From: Candidatus Nomurabacteria bacterium
Lineage (GTDB): Bacteria; Patescibacteria; Paceibacteria; UBA9973
Direction: 5' to 3'
NCBI GenBank assembly: GCA_023267435.1
Contig: JAHFNH010000001.1
Location: forward strand, 124,001 to 188,000
DNA: 64,000 nt
The notes below the pieces were generated by a model. The model made no database searches. It saw only the letters and a program-made list of their open reading frames with translations, and was not told where the DNA came from. A program made the position numbers and the translations under genes. Numbering within the stretch: position 1 is the stretch's first letter; each line of letters starts with the position of its first letter. This document shows, one piece after another, positions 48,728 through 57,015 of this stretch.

Positions 48728-49501
48728 TTATTTTATTTCCATCCAGATAGGGCAGTGGTCTGAGCCCATATAGTCTGAATCTATACCGGTGGCATTTATT
48801 TTTTTAGCTATTTTTGTGTCAGCGAAAAAATAATCTATTCTCCAGCCGACGTTTCTATTTCTTGCGAAAGTCTTCATATCCCAGTAAGTATACGCATTTA
48901 TTGTATCTGGGTAAAAAACTCTAAAAACATCCAGAAAATCATTTTTTATAACTTTATCTATCCATTTACGTTCGATAGGTAAGAAACCTGTATTTTCTTC
49001 ATTGGCTTTTGGCCGAGCTAGGTCTATCGCATTATGAGCAGTATTTACATCTCCGCAGAAAATAACATTCTCACCATTTTTTCGTAGTTTTAAAATAAAT
49101 TTCAAAAAACTTTCGTAAAAGTCGAGTTTATAAACAAGTCTGACTGGGTCTGTGCCAGCATTTGGAAAATATACATTGATCAGTGTGAAGTCTTTGTACT
49201 TTGCGCCGACTATACGTCCTTCGTCATCGAATTTTTTAATACCCATGCCGTAAAAAACTTCTTTTGGTTTTATTTTGGAATAAATAGCCACACCACTGTA
49301 ACCTTTGCGAAGTTTGGAATATGAAAAATAAGAAGAGTAGCCCGATACATCTCGTACTTCAGCAGGGAGTTGATCTGGTTCAACTTTGGTTTCTTGTAAA
49401 CATAAAATATCCATTTTTTTATCTTTAAATAATGGGTCAAAAAATCCGTTTTTAGCTGTCGCACGTAAGCCGTTAGTATTCCAAGAAACTATCTTTATCA
49501 T
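48728..49501 (-). CDS. xth: Exodeoxyribonuclease III / AP endonuclease
   Basis: This ExoIII-family enzyme cuts abasic sites and trims 3' ends in base excision repair. From ATG 49501 the protein has 257 residues. Motifs in order: IVSWNTNGLRA, LCLQETKVEPDQLP (Mg-binding Glu), YSGVAIYSK, VYFPNAG, FCGDVNTAHN (D-x-N) and the C-terminal GSDHCPIWMEIK (catalytic D-H). The longer frame starting at 49564 is rejected because TGTATAAT ends 6 bp before 49501. It converges with the DUF397-like pair. Confidence 0.95.
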   Translation of the reverse strand: MIKIVSWNTNGLRATAKNGFFDPLFKDKKMDILCLQETKVEPDQLPAEVRDVSGYSSYFSYSKLRKGYSGVAIYSKIKPKEVFYGMGIKKFDDEGRIVGAKYKDFTLINVYFPNAGTDPVRLVYKLDFYESFLKFILKLRKNGENVIFCGDVNTAHNAIDLARPKANEENTGFLPIERKWIDKVIKNDFLDVFRVFYPDTINAYTYWDMKTFARNRNVGWRIDYFFADTKIAKKINATGIDSDYMGSDHCPIWMEIK

Positions 49502-49507
49502 AGGTTT

Positions 49508-49513
49508 ATTATA
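49508..49513 (-). promoter_or_regulatory. -10 box of xth
   Basis: TGTATAAT on the minus strand with TATAAT at 49508-49513 ends 6 bp before ATG 49501. Confidence 0.55.
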
Positions 49514-49643
49514 CACTAGGACTTGCTCTTTTATAAGAATAGTGTAATATCTTAATTCCCTCACCTTTAATGTAAAAATTTAAGGATGGACGGAGTTCTT
49601 CAAGTACAATTAAATAACAATCAACCAAAACAAACAAAAAGTC

Positions 49644-49814
49644 ATGCAAACAGACAGCAACACTCAACAACCAACCAACACGGATTTGAAATCAGAAACG
49701 CCTAAAAAAAATGAAGAGGTATCAAATAATAAAAATACCACTGAGACAGAAAATCCTTATCAATCTTTCTTTCCTTTTGGAACAGAAAGGTGGAAAGATA
49801 AAAGTCTATTTTAG
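49644..49814 (+). CDS. Small hydrophilic protein of unknown function, 56 aa
   Basis: ATG 49644 opens a 56-residue frame: Gln/Thr/Asn/Lys-rich and probably disordered for about 38 residues, ending in an aromatic tail (NPYQSFFPFGTERWKDKSLF). A terminator with eight T follows 20 bp later, which supports a real transcript. The aromatic C-terminus could be a docking peptide, but this is speculation. The family is not recognised. Confidence 0.5.
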   Translation: MQTDSNTQQPTNTDLKSETPKKNEEVSNNKNTTETENPYQSFFPFGTERWKDKSLF

Positions 49815-49832
49815 TTTGTTTTCGGTTAACCA

Positions 49833-49868
49833 AAGGAGGAGTCAATTCATTTTGACCCTCTTTTTTTT
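49833..49868 (+). terminator. Terminator after the 56-aa gene
   Basis: GAGGAGTCAA pairs with TTGACCCTC with one bulge, followed by eight T. Confidence 0.8.
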
Positions 49869-49872
49869 GTTT

Positions 49873-50790
49873 CTATTTTTTAGAGTGGAATTTTTTATGC
49901 ACTTCACGGAGTTGCTTGTCGGTAATGTGCGTATATATCTGAGTGGTTGCGATGTTTGAATGCCCGAGCATTATTTGCACACTTCGTATGTCTGCGCCGT
50001 TTTGTAGGAGGTCCGTGGCGAAACAGTGTCGGATGACGTGTGGAGTAACTTTTTTAGATATGCCCGCTTTGATTGCATATTGTTTTACAATGCGTTCTAT
50101 GGATCTGCGAGCAAGAGCTTCTTTTTCTTTGTCTGCTTTTTCAACATCAGCTTTTACGAATAATGCATCGTCCATGTCGTTACGTTTTTTTAAATATTCT
50201 CCGACAGCACTTCTGGCTTCATCAGAAATAAAAACGACTCGCACTTTGCTTCCTTTTCCTCGTATAGAAAATTCGTCTGTCGAAAAATCTATGTCGCGTG
50301 TGAGCGAACAAAGTTCCGAGACACGCAGACCTGTAGAAAAAAGTAATTGTAAAATTGCTCTGTCACGGAGCGCTTTGATATCATTGCCTTCGGGTGCAGC
50401 AAGGAGTCTGTTTAATTCTTGTGATGAGATGAGGTCGAGAGAACGTTCGGGGACTTTTGCGAGTTCAATATGTTCTGCGGAAAGGGAAGTGATATTTCTT
50501 TTCGCGAGATATTTCAGAAAAGAACGCAGAGCGATGAGATAATAATTTTGAGTTTTCTTCTTGAGGGTCGCTCCGGTGGCGCGATTGTTCCCGGCGGATT
50601 GGCGATTTAAAAATAAACGAAAGTTGCGCACCAATTCGTCGGTGATTTCATTTGGACTTTGTATTTTTGCAAATTCCAAAAAGCGCGACATATATCGTTC
50701 GTAATTTTCAATTGTTTTTAAACTGGAACCTTTTTCAATTTCCAAATGTTCTAGATATTCTCTTTTCAATTGTTCGATTTCAGATGCCAT
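49873..50790 (-). CDS. XerC/XerD-type tyrosine recombinase
   Basis: This site-specific recombinase is likely for chromosome-dimer resolution. The 305-residue protein has an N-terminal SAM-like core-binding domain (EYLEHLEIEKGSSLKTIENY) and a C-terminal catalytic domain. Catalytic residues are R156 (STGLRVSEL), a Lys at 179 or 182 in RGKGSKVRVV, H251 and R254 (HVIRHCFATDLL), H277 (LGHSNI) and Y286 (TTQIYTHI). It is the only recombinase of this type in the window, fitting single-Xer systems. It is not flanked by repeats or cargo, so an integrase role is less likely. TGTTATAAT ends 6 bp before the ATG. Confidence 0.92.
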   Translation of the reverse strand: MASEIEQLKREYLEHLEIEKGSSLKTIENYERYMSRFLEFAKIQSPNEITDELVRNFRLFLNRQSAGNNRATGATLKKKTQNYYLIALRSFLKYLAKRNITSLSAEHIELAKVPERSLDLISSQELNRLLAAPEGNDIKALRDRAILQLLFSTGLRVSELCSLTRDIDFSTDEFSIRGKGSKVRVVFISDEARSAVGEYLKKRNDMDDALFVKADVEKADKEKEALARRSIERIVKQYAIKAGISKKVTPHVIRHCFATDLLQNGADIRSVQIMLGHSNIATTQIYTHITDKQLREVHKKFHSKK

Positions 50791-50796
50791 ATTATA

Positions 50797-50802
50797 ATTA
50801 TA
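50797..50802 (-). promoter_or_regulatory. Extended -10 box of the recombinase gene
   Basis: TGTTATAAT on the minus strand, TATAAT at 50797-50802, then a second TATAAT directly before ATG 50790. Confidence 0.55.
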
Positions 50803-50838
50803 ACAGAAATATTGTGCGACATCGGAGAAAATGCGGTA

Positions 50839-50868
50839 TTTGCAATTTTTGCTGGTTTATGCTAGGAT
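50839..50868 (+). promoter_or_regulatory. Promoter of rpsO
   Basis: TTGCAA (50839-50844), an 18-bp spacer and extended TGCTAGGAT (-10 at 50863-50868). The -10 ends 6 bp before ATG 50875, which marks that ATG as the start rather than the in-frame ATG at 50869. Confidence 0.6.
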
Positions 50869-50874
50869 ATGCAC

Positions 50875-51138
50875 ATGTTAGCTACAAAGAAAAAACAAGC
50901 AGTTATAAAGAAAAACCAAGTTCACGACAAAGATACAGGTTCTCCTGAAGTTCAGGTAGCTGTGTTGTCTACTCAGATTGATGAACTTGCAAAACATTTA
51001 AAGAAACACAAGAAAGATCTTCACTCTCGCCGTGGTCTTATCAAGATGGTTGCCGACAGACGCACACACCTGAAGTATTTAATGAGAAAAAGTAAACCTC
51101 GTTATGATGCATTGATGAAGAAAATGGACTTAGCTTAA
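50875..51138 (+). CDS. rpsO: Ribosomal protein S15 (uS15)
   Basis: S15 binds the central domain of 16S rRNA early in 30S assembly. From ATG 50875 the protein has 87 residues. The core matches uS15: DTGSPEVQVAVLSTQIDELA, KHLKKHKKDLHSRRGLIKMV and RRTHLKYLMRK. The alternative ATG at 50869 would overlap the promoter spacing seen elsewhere. pnp is not directly downstream, unlike in many bacteria, but lies 3 kb away on the same strand. Confidence 0.96.
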   Translation: MLATKKKQAVIKKNQVHDKDTGSPEVQVAVLSTQIDELAKHLKKHKKDLHSRRGLIKMVADRRTHLKYLMRKSKPRYDALMKKMDLA

Positions 51139-51155
51139 TTAAAAAAATACAAAAC

Positions 51156-51187
51156 AAAAAACCCGCATTATGCGGGTTTTTTGTTTT
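51156..51187 (+). terminator. Terminator after rpsO
   Basis: ACCCGCA-TTA-TGCGGGT with an A-run before and a T-run after; it could act in both directions. Confidence 0.93.
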
Positions 51188-51223
51188 TGAACTTTTAAAT
51201 AGAAATTCTATTTATTGTTCTAG

Positions 51224-52975
51224 CTAGCGGTCGTTTTCAGTGTTGTTTCCTTCACTGTTATCATCGTGTTTACGATCATCTGACCACTTTGCTGCTTTCT
51301 TGATCCAGTCTCCGACAATGCCAGTTACTTTATCGTTGTTTTTGCCACTTAAACTAGGGCAACCAAACTTAAGTCTACTGTCATTCTCTTCACCGTCTCT
51401 TTTCTTATTGTCTTCTCTATCACTGTCGTTATAATTACCTTGGTCTTCGTTGTTCTTATCATCGATACTTTCTTTAGTTTGTTTATGGTCGATGATTTGA
51501 GCACAACTACATCCTCTGGTGTCAACCAAACTTACAGCTTTTGCTGGAACGATATTTGGCTTCTTGGCTGTTCCAATGTTTGCCATCCAAGTCAATGCAC
51601 CGTTTACATTAAACACTGCAAGATTGTTTGGCTTCAATGTTGTAACTGTATCAGCTACAGTTCCAGGACATTGATCAACTTCATCGGCGACTCCGTCTTT
51701 ATCTGCATCTTTTACTCCGCAAGTAGCTACTACAGGGAATGACAAAGTTAGTGTTCCTTGATTTGGATCAAGAACAACTCCTACTGTAGTTGCTTCTCTA
51801 CCAGGGGCTCTGCGTAGGGCAGGGGTTTGTGATTTAGTCAATTGCATTAATTGATCTACGTTCAATGAACTTGAATAACTTTTTCCACCGTCTGCAGACA
51901 ATTCATTTGTTTTTGAACCTAAACTAAGAGTTCCTGGATCAAAATAGAAATCTCCACCATCTGGTGCTACGTATGTAGTATTTGCTTTTGAAAGTACAAC
52001 ATCGTTTGTTGTTGTAGGTGCAACTGTATCAAACTTCAATGTTCCATTTACTGCATCATATACAGCGTTGGTTAATGTGTATGTAGCTTTTGTTGTTACA
52101 TCCATCATATATATAGTACCTGTTTTTGCTGTCATGTTGGCATCAAATTTAGGCATCCAATCTATATTGTTTGGAGAAAACTGTACATTTATATTGTCAG
52201 ATACTAATGATCTTCCATCAAAAATTACTAGACTTAGAGGTGTTTTAAGTGTTGGATTTGTTTTATCCATAGTAACAGTTGTGTTACAAGGATCAACTGG
52301 AGGAGTACAATTATTTACCATTGATAATTTCAATGTTCCTAAATTGTTATCAGCTACCACAGAAATTTGTGTCACTACTCCTGCTGCATCCTTTACATAC
52401 AATGTGGAATAATTCATTAATTCTGCTTTACCTAGAGAAGGAACGAATTTTACATTGTCGACAGAGAATGTAGCCGTTTTTGATGATAATGAAAATGTAT
52501 TTACATCAAAAGATAAATCCACGCCCTTTACTGTTACTATAGGATTTGTTTGTGAAAGTACAACGGTTGTTGTAGCTGTCACAACATCAAATGTAAGGGA
52601 AGCTCCTATTATATCAAATTTTGCATTAGTGAATGTTGTCGCTGCGTCGATAGTCTTTGTTGTTGAATAATAGAATATGCCTGATTTTGACATTAAGGTT
52701 GCCATATCAAAAGATTGAAACCAATTAGTTCCATCACTTGAAAATGCACCATTCATATTATTTGATACTAATGTAGATCTACCGTCATAAGTTATAGTAT
52801 CTCCTGTGGATGTTGTATAAATGGTGTTTGTCTTATTAAGACTAACAGTTGTAGGTGGACAATTTGTCACAACCTGACCTCTTGTTAGATTTGCTATATA
52901 AACGATACCAGCAATAACAGCGACAGCTGCTAAGCCGAGGAAAACTTTGTGATGAATTTTATGCATGTTAAACAT
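51224..52975 (-). CDS. Secreted repeat protein with a thrombospondin-3-type Ca-binding motif
   Basis: The 583-residue protein has an N-terminal signal or anchor helix (VFLGLAAVAVIAGIVYIANL). Four degenerate modules of about 90-100 residues follow (about 40-420). Each opens with a V-x-[LM]-[SND]-K/Q-x-N element and a D-G-R or F-D strand (ITYDGRSTLVSNN, VIFDGRSLVSDN). Then comes DADKDGVADEVDQCPGT, a thrombospondin type 3 Ca-binding repeat with a Cys. The Asp/Asn/Lys-rich tail (about 505-560) is disordered. A GC-rich island (51801-51825) encodes PALRRAPGRE, out of character for the gene. It is probably a surface adhesin or stalk protein. Confidence 0.75.
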   Translation of the reverse strand: MFNMHKIHHKVFLGLAAVAVIAGIVYIANLTRGQVVTNCPPTTVSLNKTNTIYTTSTGDTITYDGRSTLVSNNMNGAFSSDGTNWFQSFDMATLMSKSGIFYYSTTKTIDAATTFTNAKFDIIGASLTFDVVTATTTVVLSQTNPIVTVKGVDLSFDVNTFSLSSKTATFSVDNVKFVPSLGKAELMNYSTLYVKDAAGVVTQISVVADNNLGTLKLSMVNNCTPPVDPCNTTVTMDKTNPTLKTPLSLVIFDGRSLVSDNINVQFSPNNIDWMPKFDANMTAKTGTIYMMDVTTKATYTLTNAVYDAVNGTLKFDTVAPTTTNDVVLSKANTTYVAPDGGDFYFDPGTLSLGSKTNELSADGGKSYSSSLNVDQLMQLTKSQTPALRRAPGREATTVGVVLDPNQGTLTLSFPVVATCGVKDADKDGVADEVDQCPGTVADTVTTLKPNNLAVFNVNGALTWMANIGTAKKPNIVPAKAVSLVDTRGCSCAQIIDHKQTKESIDDKNNEDQGNYNDSDREDNKKRDGEENDSRLKFGCPSLSGKNNDKVTGIVGDWIKKAAKWSDDRKHDDNSEGNNTENDR

Positions 52976-53199
52976 TTTTTTTAAAATTAAATTAATAAAT
53001 TATTTTTATAATATTTTCTTTAAAACAAAACATTAGAGTCCGGTTTTTCTTTAACCAGAATCTTGTAACGACCTATTGTGTTTTTAAAGAATAACCAACT
53101 AATTGGTATATGGGATAATTTTAAACCGACAAGAACCTTAAGTCAAGGATTTAATAATTATCTTAATTTAAGTATTAATTACTTGATTTAATCAAGAAA

Positions 53200-53208
53200 T
53201 GTTATAAT
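53200..53208 (+). promoter_or_regulatory. Extended -10 box upstream of the NYN gene
   Basis: TGTTATAAT is centred in a short inverted repeat (AGAAAT/ATTTCT). Transcription from about 53215 would leave a 107-nt leader with three hairpins. Confidence 0.45.
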
Positions 53209-53285
53209 TTCTTTAGGTCGATTTTTAATAATTTTATTAATTTTAATTTTAAGCGTCGCGCTTCAACAGTACGCATACCCCAAGG

Positions 53286-53321
53286 GTGATTCTGTTGAAT
53301 CACATGATTTCGCTAAATCAT
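53286..53321 (+). promoter_or_regulatory. Tandem hairpins at the translation start of the NYN gene
   Basis: GTGATTC-TGTT-GAATCAC (53286-53303) and ATGATTT-CGCT-AAATCAT (53304-53321) are two adjacent 18-nt perfect hairpins with 4-nt loops. Each begins with a potential start codon in the same frame. They directly precede ATG 53322 and could block or select translation starts. Confidence 0.55.
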
Positions 53322-53828
53322 ATGACAGTCATAAAACATAAAGAACAGAGAGTTGGAGTTTTTATCGATACGCAAAACGTGTATCACTCCGCTCGTAATT
53401 TGTATAAAGCGAGAGTGAATTTCGGTGCAGTTTTGAAAGAAGCGGTGGCGGGTAGAAAGCTCGTCCGCGCAGTCGCGTATGTCATCACCACAGAAGCTGG
53501 TGAAGAGAAGAATTTTTTTGAAGCTTTGACCAAGCTCGGTATCGAAACCAAGACAAAAGATTTGCAAATTTTTCATACTGGTACAAAGAAAGGAGATTGG
53601 GATGTGGGTCTCGCAGTGGACGCGATTAAAAATGCTCCGCGCTTGGACACTATCGTTCTTGTTTCCGGTGACGGTGATTTCGTTCCGCTTGTAGAATATC
53701 TTCAGACGATGACGCAAGTAGAAGTAATTTCTTTCGGAAAATCTACTTCTTCAAAACTCCGTGAAGTAGCAGACGACTTCGTGGATCTCTCAGAAAATCC
53801 TAGAAAATATTTATTTGGTAGTAAATAA
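53322..53828 (+). CDS. NYN-domain (LabA/DUF88-type) nuclease-like protein
   Basis: The protein has 168 residues from ATG 53322. The NYN/PIN-like fold is marked by GVFIDTQNVYHSARNLYKAR (first Asp), KGDWDVGLAVDA (middle Asp pair) and LVSGDGDFVPLVEYL (third acidic cluster). These acidic residues bind metal in NYN ribonucleases. Bacterial LabA/DUF88 proteins are mostly uncharacterised, and RNA cleavage is inferred. The frame is open back to GTG 53286; starts at 53286 and 53304 are possible but fall in hairpins. A strong terminator follows. Confidence 0.85.
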   Translation: MTVIKHKEQRVGVFIDTQNVYHSARNLYKARVNFGAVLKEAVAGRKLVRAVAYVITTEAGEEKNFFEALTKLGIETKTKDLQIFHTGTKKGDWDVGLAVDAIKNAPRLDTIVLVSGDGDFVPLVEYLQTMTQVEVISFGKSTSSKLREVADDFVDLSENPRKYLFGSK

Positions 53829-53838
53829 AAAGAAACAC

Positions 53839-53872
53839 AAAAGCCCCCGAGCATAGCTCGGGGGCTTTTGCT
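53839..53872 (+). terminator. Terminator after the NYN gene
   Basis: Perfect 14-bp arms (53839-53852, 53856-53869), loop ATA, then TTTT-G-CTTTTT. Confidence 0.95.
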
Positions 53873-53886
53873 TTTTACCCTCAAAA

Positions 53887-53898
53887 TGCTAGTATGAT
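53887..53898 (+). promoter_or_regulatory. -10 region of pnp
   Basis: TGCTAGTATGAT offers TAGTAT (53890-53895) or TATGAT (53893-53898) as -10. Either gives a leader of about 175-180 nt. Confidence 0.5.
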
Positions 53899-53902
53899 CA
53901 GT

Positions 53903-54080
53903 AGTTTTATTAGTTAATCAGTTCGCGTCTAGACACAAAGTAGTGTTCCATATCTAGGTATACAAAGTGTTAATCAACTAGTCATTCAAGAGGTTAATCA
54001 CTTGGTTACAGAGATAGAGAAACAATACTGCAGTCTGGATACGAACTAAACCTTTTCACAAGAAGTGAAAAGAAAAAAAT
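53903..54080 (+). promoter_or_regulatory. Long structured leader of pnp
   Basis: Three copies of GTTAATCA (53913, 53969, 53993) and an 8-bp hairpin CTTTTCAC/GTGAAAAG (54052-54072) lie just before the ATG. In other bacteria PNPase represses its own mRNA through a leader hairpin; a similar scheme is plausible here. Confidence 0.5.
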
Positions 54081-56201
54081 ATGCACAAGAAAGAGTATTC
54101 GATAGAAGTTGGCGGTAAAACATTAACCGCTATTTTTTCAGATTTGGCAGATCAAGCGCACGGTTCCGTGATGCTGAAATATGGCGAGACGATAGTCCTC
54201 GCGACTGCTTGTATGTCGAAAGATAAACAAGCTGGTTTAGGATTTTTTAATTTAACCGTCGACTATGCAGAAAAGTTTTATGCTGCAGGAAAAATTTTAG
54301 GTTCACAATATGTTCGTCGTGAAGGCAAACCTTCGACCGAAGCCATCCTTGCATCTCGCGTGATCGACAGAACTATCCGTCCTCTCTTTGATCAGAATCT
54401 TCGACACGCAGTGCAAGTGATCATCACAGTCATTGCTTGCGATGATAATGACCCAGCGATGCTTGCGGTGAATGCCGCATCTCTCGCTCTCGTTGTTTCA
54501 AACATTCCATGGAAGGGTCCGATCGGTTGCGTACGCGTCGGAAAGTACGATGACGAAAATTTGAAAATAAATCCTTCAACAAAACTTCGCGAAGAAGAAT
54601 ACCCATACAAATTTGATCTGACAGTTTGTGGAAGAGAAGGAACTATCAACATGATCGAAGCAGCCGCTCGCCAAGTGAAAGAAGAAGAACTAACCGAAGC
54701 CCTCGAACATGCCAGTGCAGAAATAACTAGACTCGAAGATTTTCAGAAAAAAATCCAGTCAGAAATCGGCAAAGAAAAGAGAGTAATAATTCATGACAAA
54801 ATCAGTGAAGAATCTGTCGCTTTATTTAAAGAAAATATTTTACCTAAAATGGAAGCAGCAGTTTTCGCTGGTCCTGGAAAAAAGAAAATTGATGAACTTC
54901 ATAACGAATGGAATAATTTGGTAAAAGAAAAATATATCAATGGTGACAGAAAAGATTTTCAGCTTGAAGATGATATTTTTGATGAAACAGAAAATGATAT
55001 GCTTCATGAAAAAGCTATCAAAGAAAACAAACGTGCCGATGGTCGCACAATGGATGAAGTGCGTGAACTCTATGCTCAGGCTGGAGGTCTCTCAAAAATT
55101 TTGCACGGTTCAGGAATATTTTATCGTGGAGGTACTCACGTTCTTTCTGCGCTGACACTTGGTGGACCGGGAGATAAACAAGAAGTGAATGGAATGGATG
55201 TTCAGTCTTCACGCAGATTTATGCATCACTACAATTTCCCTCCATTCTCAGCCGGAGAACCAGGACGAAGCGGATTTACAAATCGTCGCGAGATAGGACA
55301 CGGAGCTCTCGCTGAAAAAGCTGTCGCGATGGTTTTGCCTAGTATCGAAGAATTCCCATACACGATTCGTATCGTGTCTGAATCAATGGCATCGAATGGT
55401 TCCACTTCACAAGCAAGTATCTGTGCATCAACTCTCGCGCTCATGGATGCTGGTGTACCGATTAAAAATCCTGTCGCAGGTATTGCGATGGGTTTGATGC
55501 ATGCGACTGATGATGAATATAAAATTTTGACCGACATCCAAGGTCCAGAAGATCATCACGGTGATATGGATTTCAAAGTTGCTGGTACTCGTGAAGGTAT
55601 CACTGCAATACAGCTCGATGTGAAAGTAGATGGTGTGCCGATAAAAATTCTTTCTGAAGCGATGGCGCAAAGTAAAAAAGCTCGTTTAACAATCCTCGAC
55701 ACAATCGAAAAAGAAATTCCAAAACCTCGCGCAACTATTTCTCCAAGTGCTCCAGAAATTTTAGTTATCAAAATCAAACCAGAACAAATCGGGGGAGTCA
55801 TCGGTTCCGGTGGAAAAATAATTAAAGAGATAAAAGAAAGAACTGGCGCAGAAATAACTATCGAAGATGATGGTACTGTGTACTTCACAGGTCGTGACGG
55901 TTCTGCAGGAAAAGCAAAACAAATCGTGGAAGAAATGACACATGAATTCAAACCCGGAGAAATCTTGCAGGGCGAGGTAGTAAAAATTGCCGACTTCGGA
56001 GCATTCGTACGTCTGAACTCTGCGACCGATGGTATGGTTCATATTTCTGAAATTGCTCCTTTCCGTGTAGAACGCGTAGCTGATATAATAAAAGAAGGTA
56101 TGATCGTGCCGGTGAAAGTCATCGCTATCGATGCACAAAGAGGAAAGATTAGTCTTTCGATTAAAGAAGCAGACAAAAATTTCTTCGCACCGAAAGTTTA
56201 A
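54081..56201 (+). CDS. pnp: Polyribonucleotide nucleotidyltransferase (PNPase)
   Basis: PNPase is a phosphorolytic 3'-5' exoribonuclease of RNA decay. It has 706 residues, full length. There are two RNase PH domains (first with GSVMLKYGETIVLATACMSK; second with RADGRTMDEVRELYAQAGGL, SRRFMHHYNFPPFSAGEPGR and the catalytic region ILTDIQGPEDHHGDMDFKVA). Next is a KH domain (IGGVIGSGGKIIKEIKERTG) and then an S1 domain (GEILQGEVVKIADFGAFVRL). The start is preceded by a Lys-type A-rich stretch and a hairpin. It is monocistronic, with its own terminator. Confidence 0.97.
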   Translation: MHKKEYSIEVGGKTLTAIFSDLADQAHGSVMLKYGETIVLATACMSKDKQAGLGFFNLTVDYAEKFYAAGKILGSQYVRREGKPSTEAILASRVIDRTIRPLFDQNLRHAVQVIITVIACDDNDPAMLAVNAASLALVVSNIPWKGPIGCVRVGKYDDENLKINPSTKLREEEYPYKFDLTVCGREGTINMIEAAARQVKEEELTEALEHASAEITRLEDFQKKIQSEIGKEKRVIIHDKISEESVALFKENILPKMEAAVFAGPGKKKIDELHNEWNNLVKEKYINGDRKDFQLEDDIFDETENDMLHEKAIKENKRADGRTMDEVRELYAQAGGLSKILHGSGIFYRGGTHVLSALTLGGPGDKQEVNGMDVQSSRRFMHHYNFPPFSAGEPGRSGFTNRREIGHGALAEKAVAMVLPSIEEFPYTIRIVSESMASNGSTSQASICASTLALMDAGVPIKNPVAGIAMGLMHATDDEYKILTDIQGPEDHHGDMDFKVAGTREGITAIQLDVKVDGVPIKILSEAMAQSKKARLTILDTIEKEIPKPRATISPSAPEILVIKIKPEQIGGVIGSGGKIIKEIKERTGAEITIEDDGTVYFTGRDGSAGKAKQIVEEMTHEFKPGEILQGEVVKIADFGAFVRLNSATDGMVHISEIAPFRVERVADIIKEGMIVPVKVIAIDAQRGKISLSIKEADKNFFAPKV

Positions 56202-56214
56202 GAAATTAAAAATA

Positions 56215-56254
56215 AAAAATTCCCCACAAGATCTAATCTGTGGGGAATTTTGTT
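56215..56254. terminator. Bidirectional terminator after pnp
   Basis: AAATTCCCCACA pairs with TGTGGGGAATTT, with A-run and T-run flanks; it serves pnp and the converging minus-strand gene. Confidence 0.93.
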
Positions 56255-56259
56255 TTTCA

Positions 56260-56859
56260 TTAAGAATAGTCAAAAACTGCATGTACTTTTTTATCTTCTA
56301 TAATTTTAAGTTTACGCTTCATTCGCCATTCTTTTTCTGCTCTTTCATAATTATGTTTTTCTGGCATATTATCTATGCCTGTATTAACAAGTGTTACAAA
56401 AGTTTTTAATCTAGTCACATCTTTCTCAAGTGTTTTTAAAAGAAACATTCCTACATCTGAGGATCCGTCATTCATCATACTTTTAATGAAACCTGAAACA
56501 TAATGCTTTGGTGAATAGTGCATAAGAGCTTCTCTTAGACAATCAATCGCAACAGAATAATTGATTTCTTTATTTTGCTCTTTTGCTTCTTTTATGAAAA
56601 AAATCATATTACTTAATTCAGGATGCGGGTAACACAATTTTTGTACATAAAATCGTATTAAAGCTTTTTCAAAATATGTATATTTTTTTGATTCACCACT
56701 TTTGATTAAATTAAGCATTTTTGAACAATTATCCGAAACCATAATTTCATAGAATTTTATTTTTTTCATATGTCCACACGTAAATTCCCAAATTGCAATT
56801 ACTATTGTAGAGTTCACAAGGGTTATAACCCAATACAAAGGATCTTTTAATGTTTCCAT
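56260..56859 (-). CDS. Single-pass membrane protein of unknown function, 199 aa
   Basis: The N-terminal helix (YWVITLVNSTIVIAIWEFTC, about 9-28) is followed by a cytoplasmic helical domain (KFYEIMVSDNCSKMLNLIKS, TLEKDVTRLKTFVTLVNTGI) with several Cys and Tyr. It lacks recognisable motifs. Unlike most genes here it has a classical promoter and a leader of about 40 nt. It is divergent from the second TrmB-type regulator, which may control it. The family is not recognised. Confidence 0.68.
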   Translation of the reverse strand: METLKDPLYWVITLVNSTIVIAIWEFTCGHMKKIKFYEIMVSDNCSKMLNLIKSGESKKYTYFEKALIRFYVQKLCYPHPELSNMIFFIKEAKEQNKEINYSVAIDCLREALMHYSPKHYVSGFIKSMMNDGSSDVGMFLLKTLEKDVTRLKTFVTLVNTGIDNMPEKHNYERAEKEWRMKRKLKIIEDKKVHAVFDYS

Positions 56860-56907
56860 TTTATTTAATTTTTAAGTTACAAATAACACTATTGTTATTC
56901 CGAGATA

Positions 56908-56936
56908 AGTATAGCAGATTGTCAATATAATGTCAA
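56908..56936 (-). promoter_or_regulatory. Promoter of the 199-aa membrane protein
   Basis: On the minus strand TTGACA (56931-56936), a 17-bp spacer and TGCTATACT (TATACT 56908-56913). This is one of the best -35/-10 matches in the window. A second TTGACA lies within the spacer. Confidence 0.75.
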
Positions 56937-57015
56937 GTATATTCGTCATAATATATTAAAATAATCTATATAAAATAAGCTATAATAATACTATTTAAAA
57001 TAATGTGGGATTGAC

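Larger units (their letters stand above)
52976..53321. other. Non-coding gap before the NYN gene
   Basis: The 346-bp AT-rich gap has no gene. It contains the palindrome CTTGATTTAATCAAG, an extended -10 TGTTATAAT (53200-53208) and hairpin AAGCG/CGCTT (53251-53263). It ends with two adjacent perfect 7-bp hairpins (53286-53303, 53304-53321) reaching the start codon of the NYN gene. Confidence 0.6.

Noticed and set aside
49873..50790. Integrase of a mobile element
   Set aside because: There are no attachment-site repeats, cargo or tRNA next to it, and the sequence fits the housekeeping Xer type.
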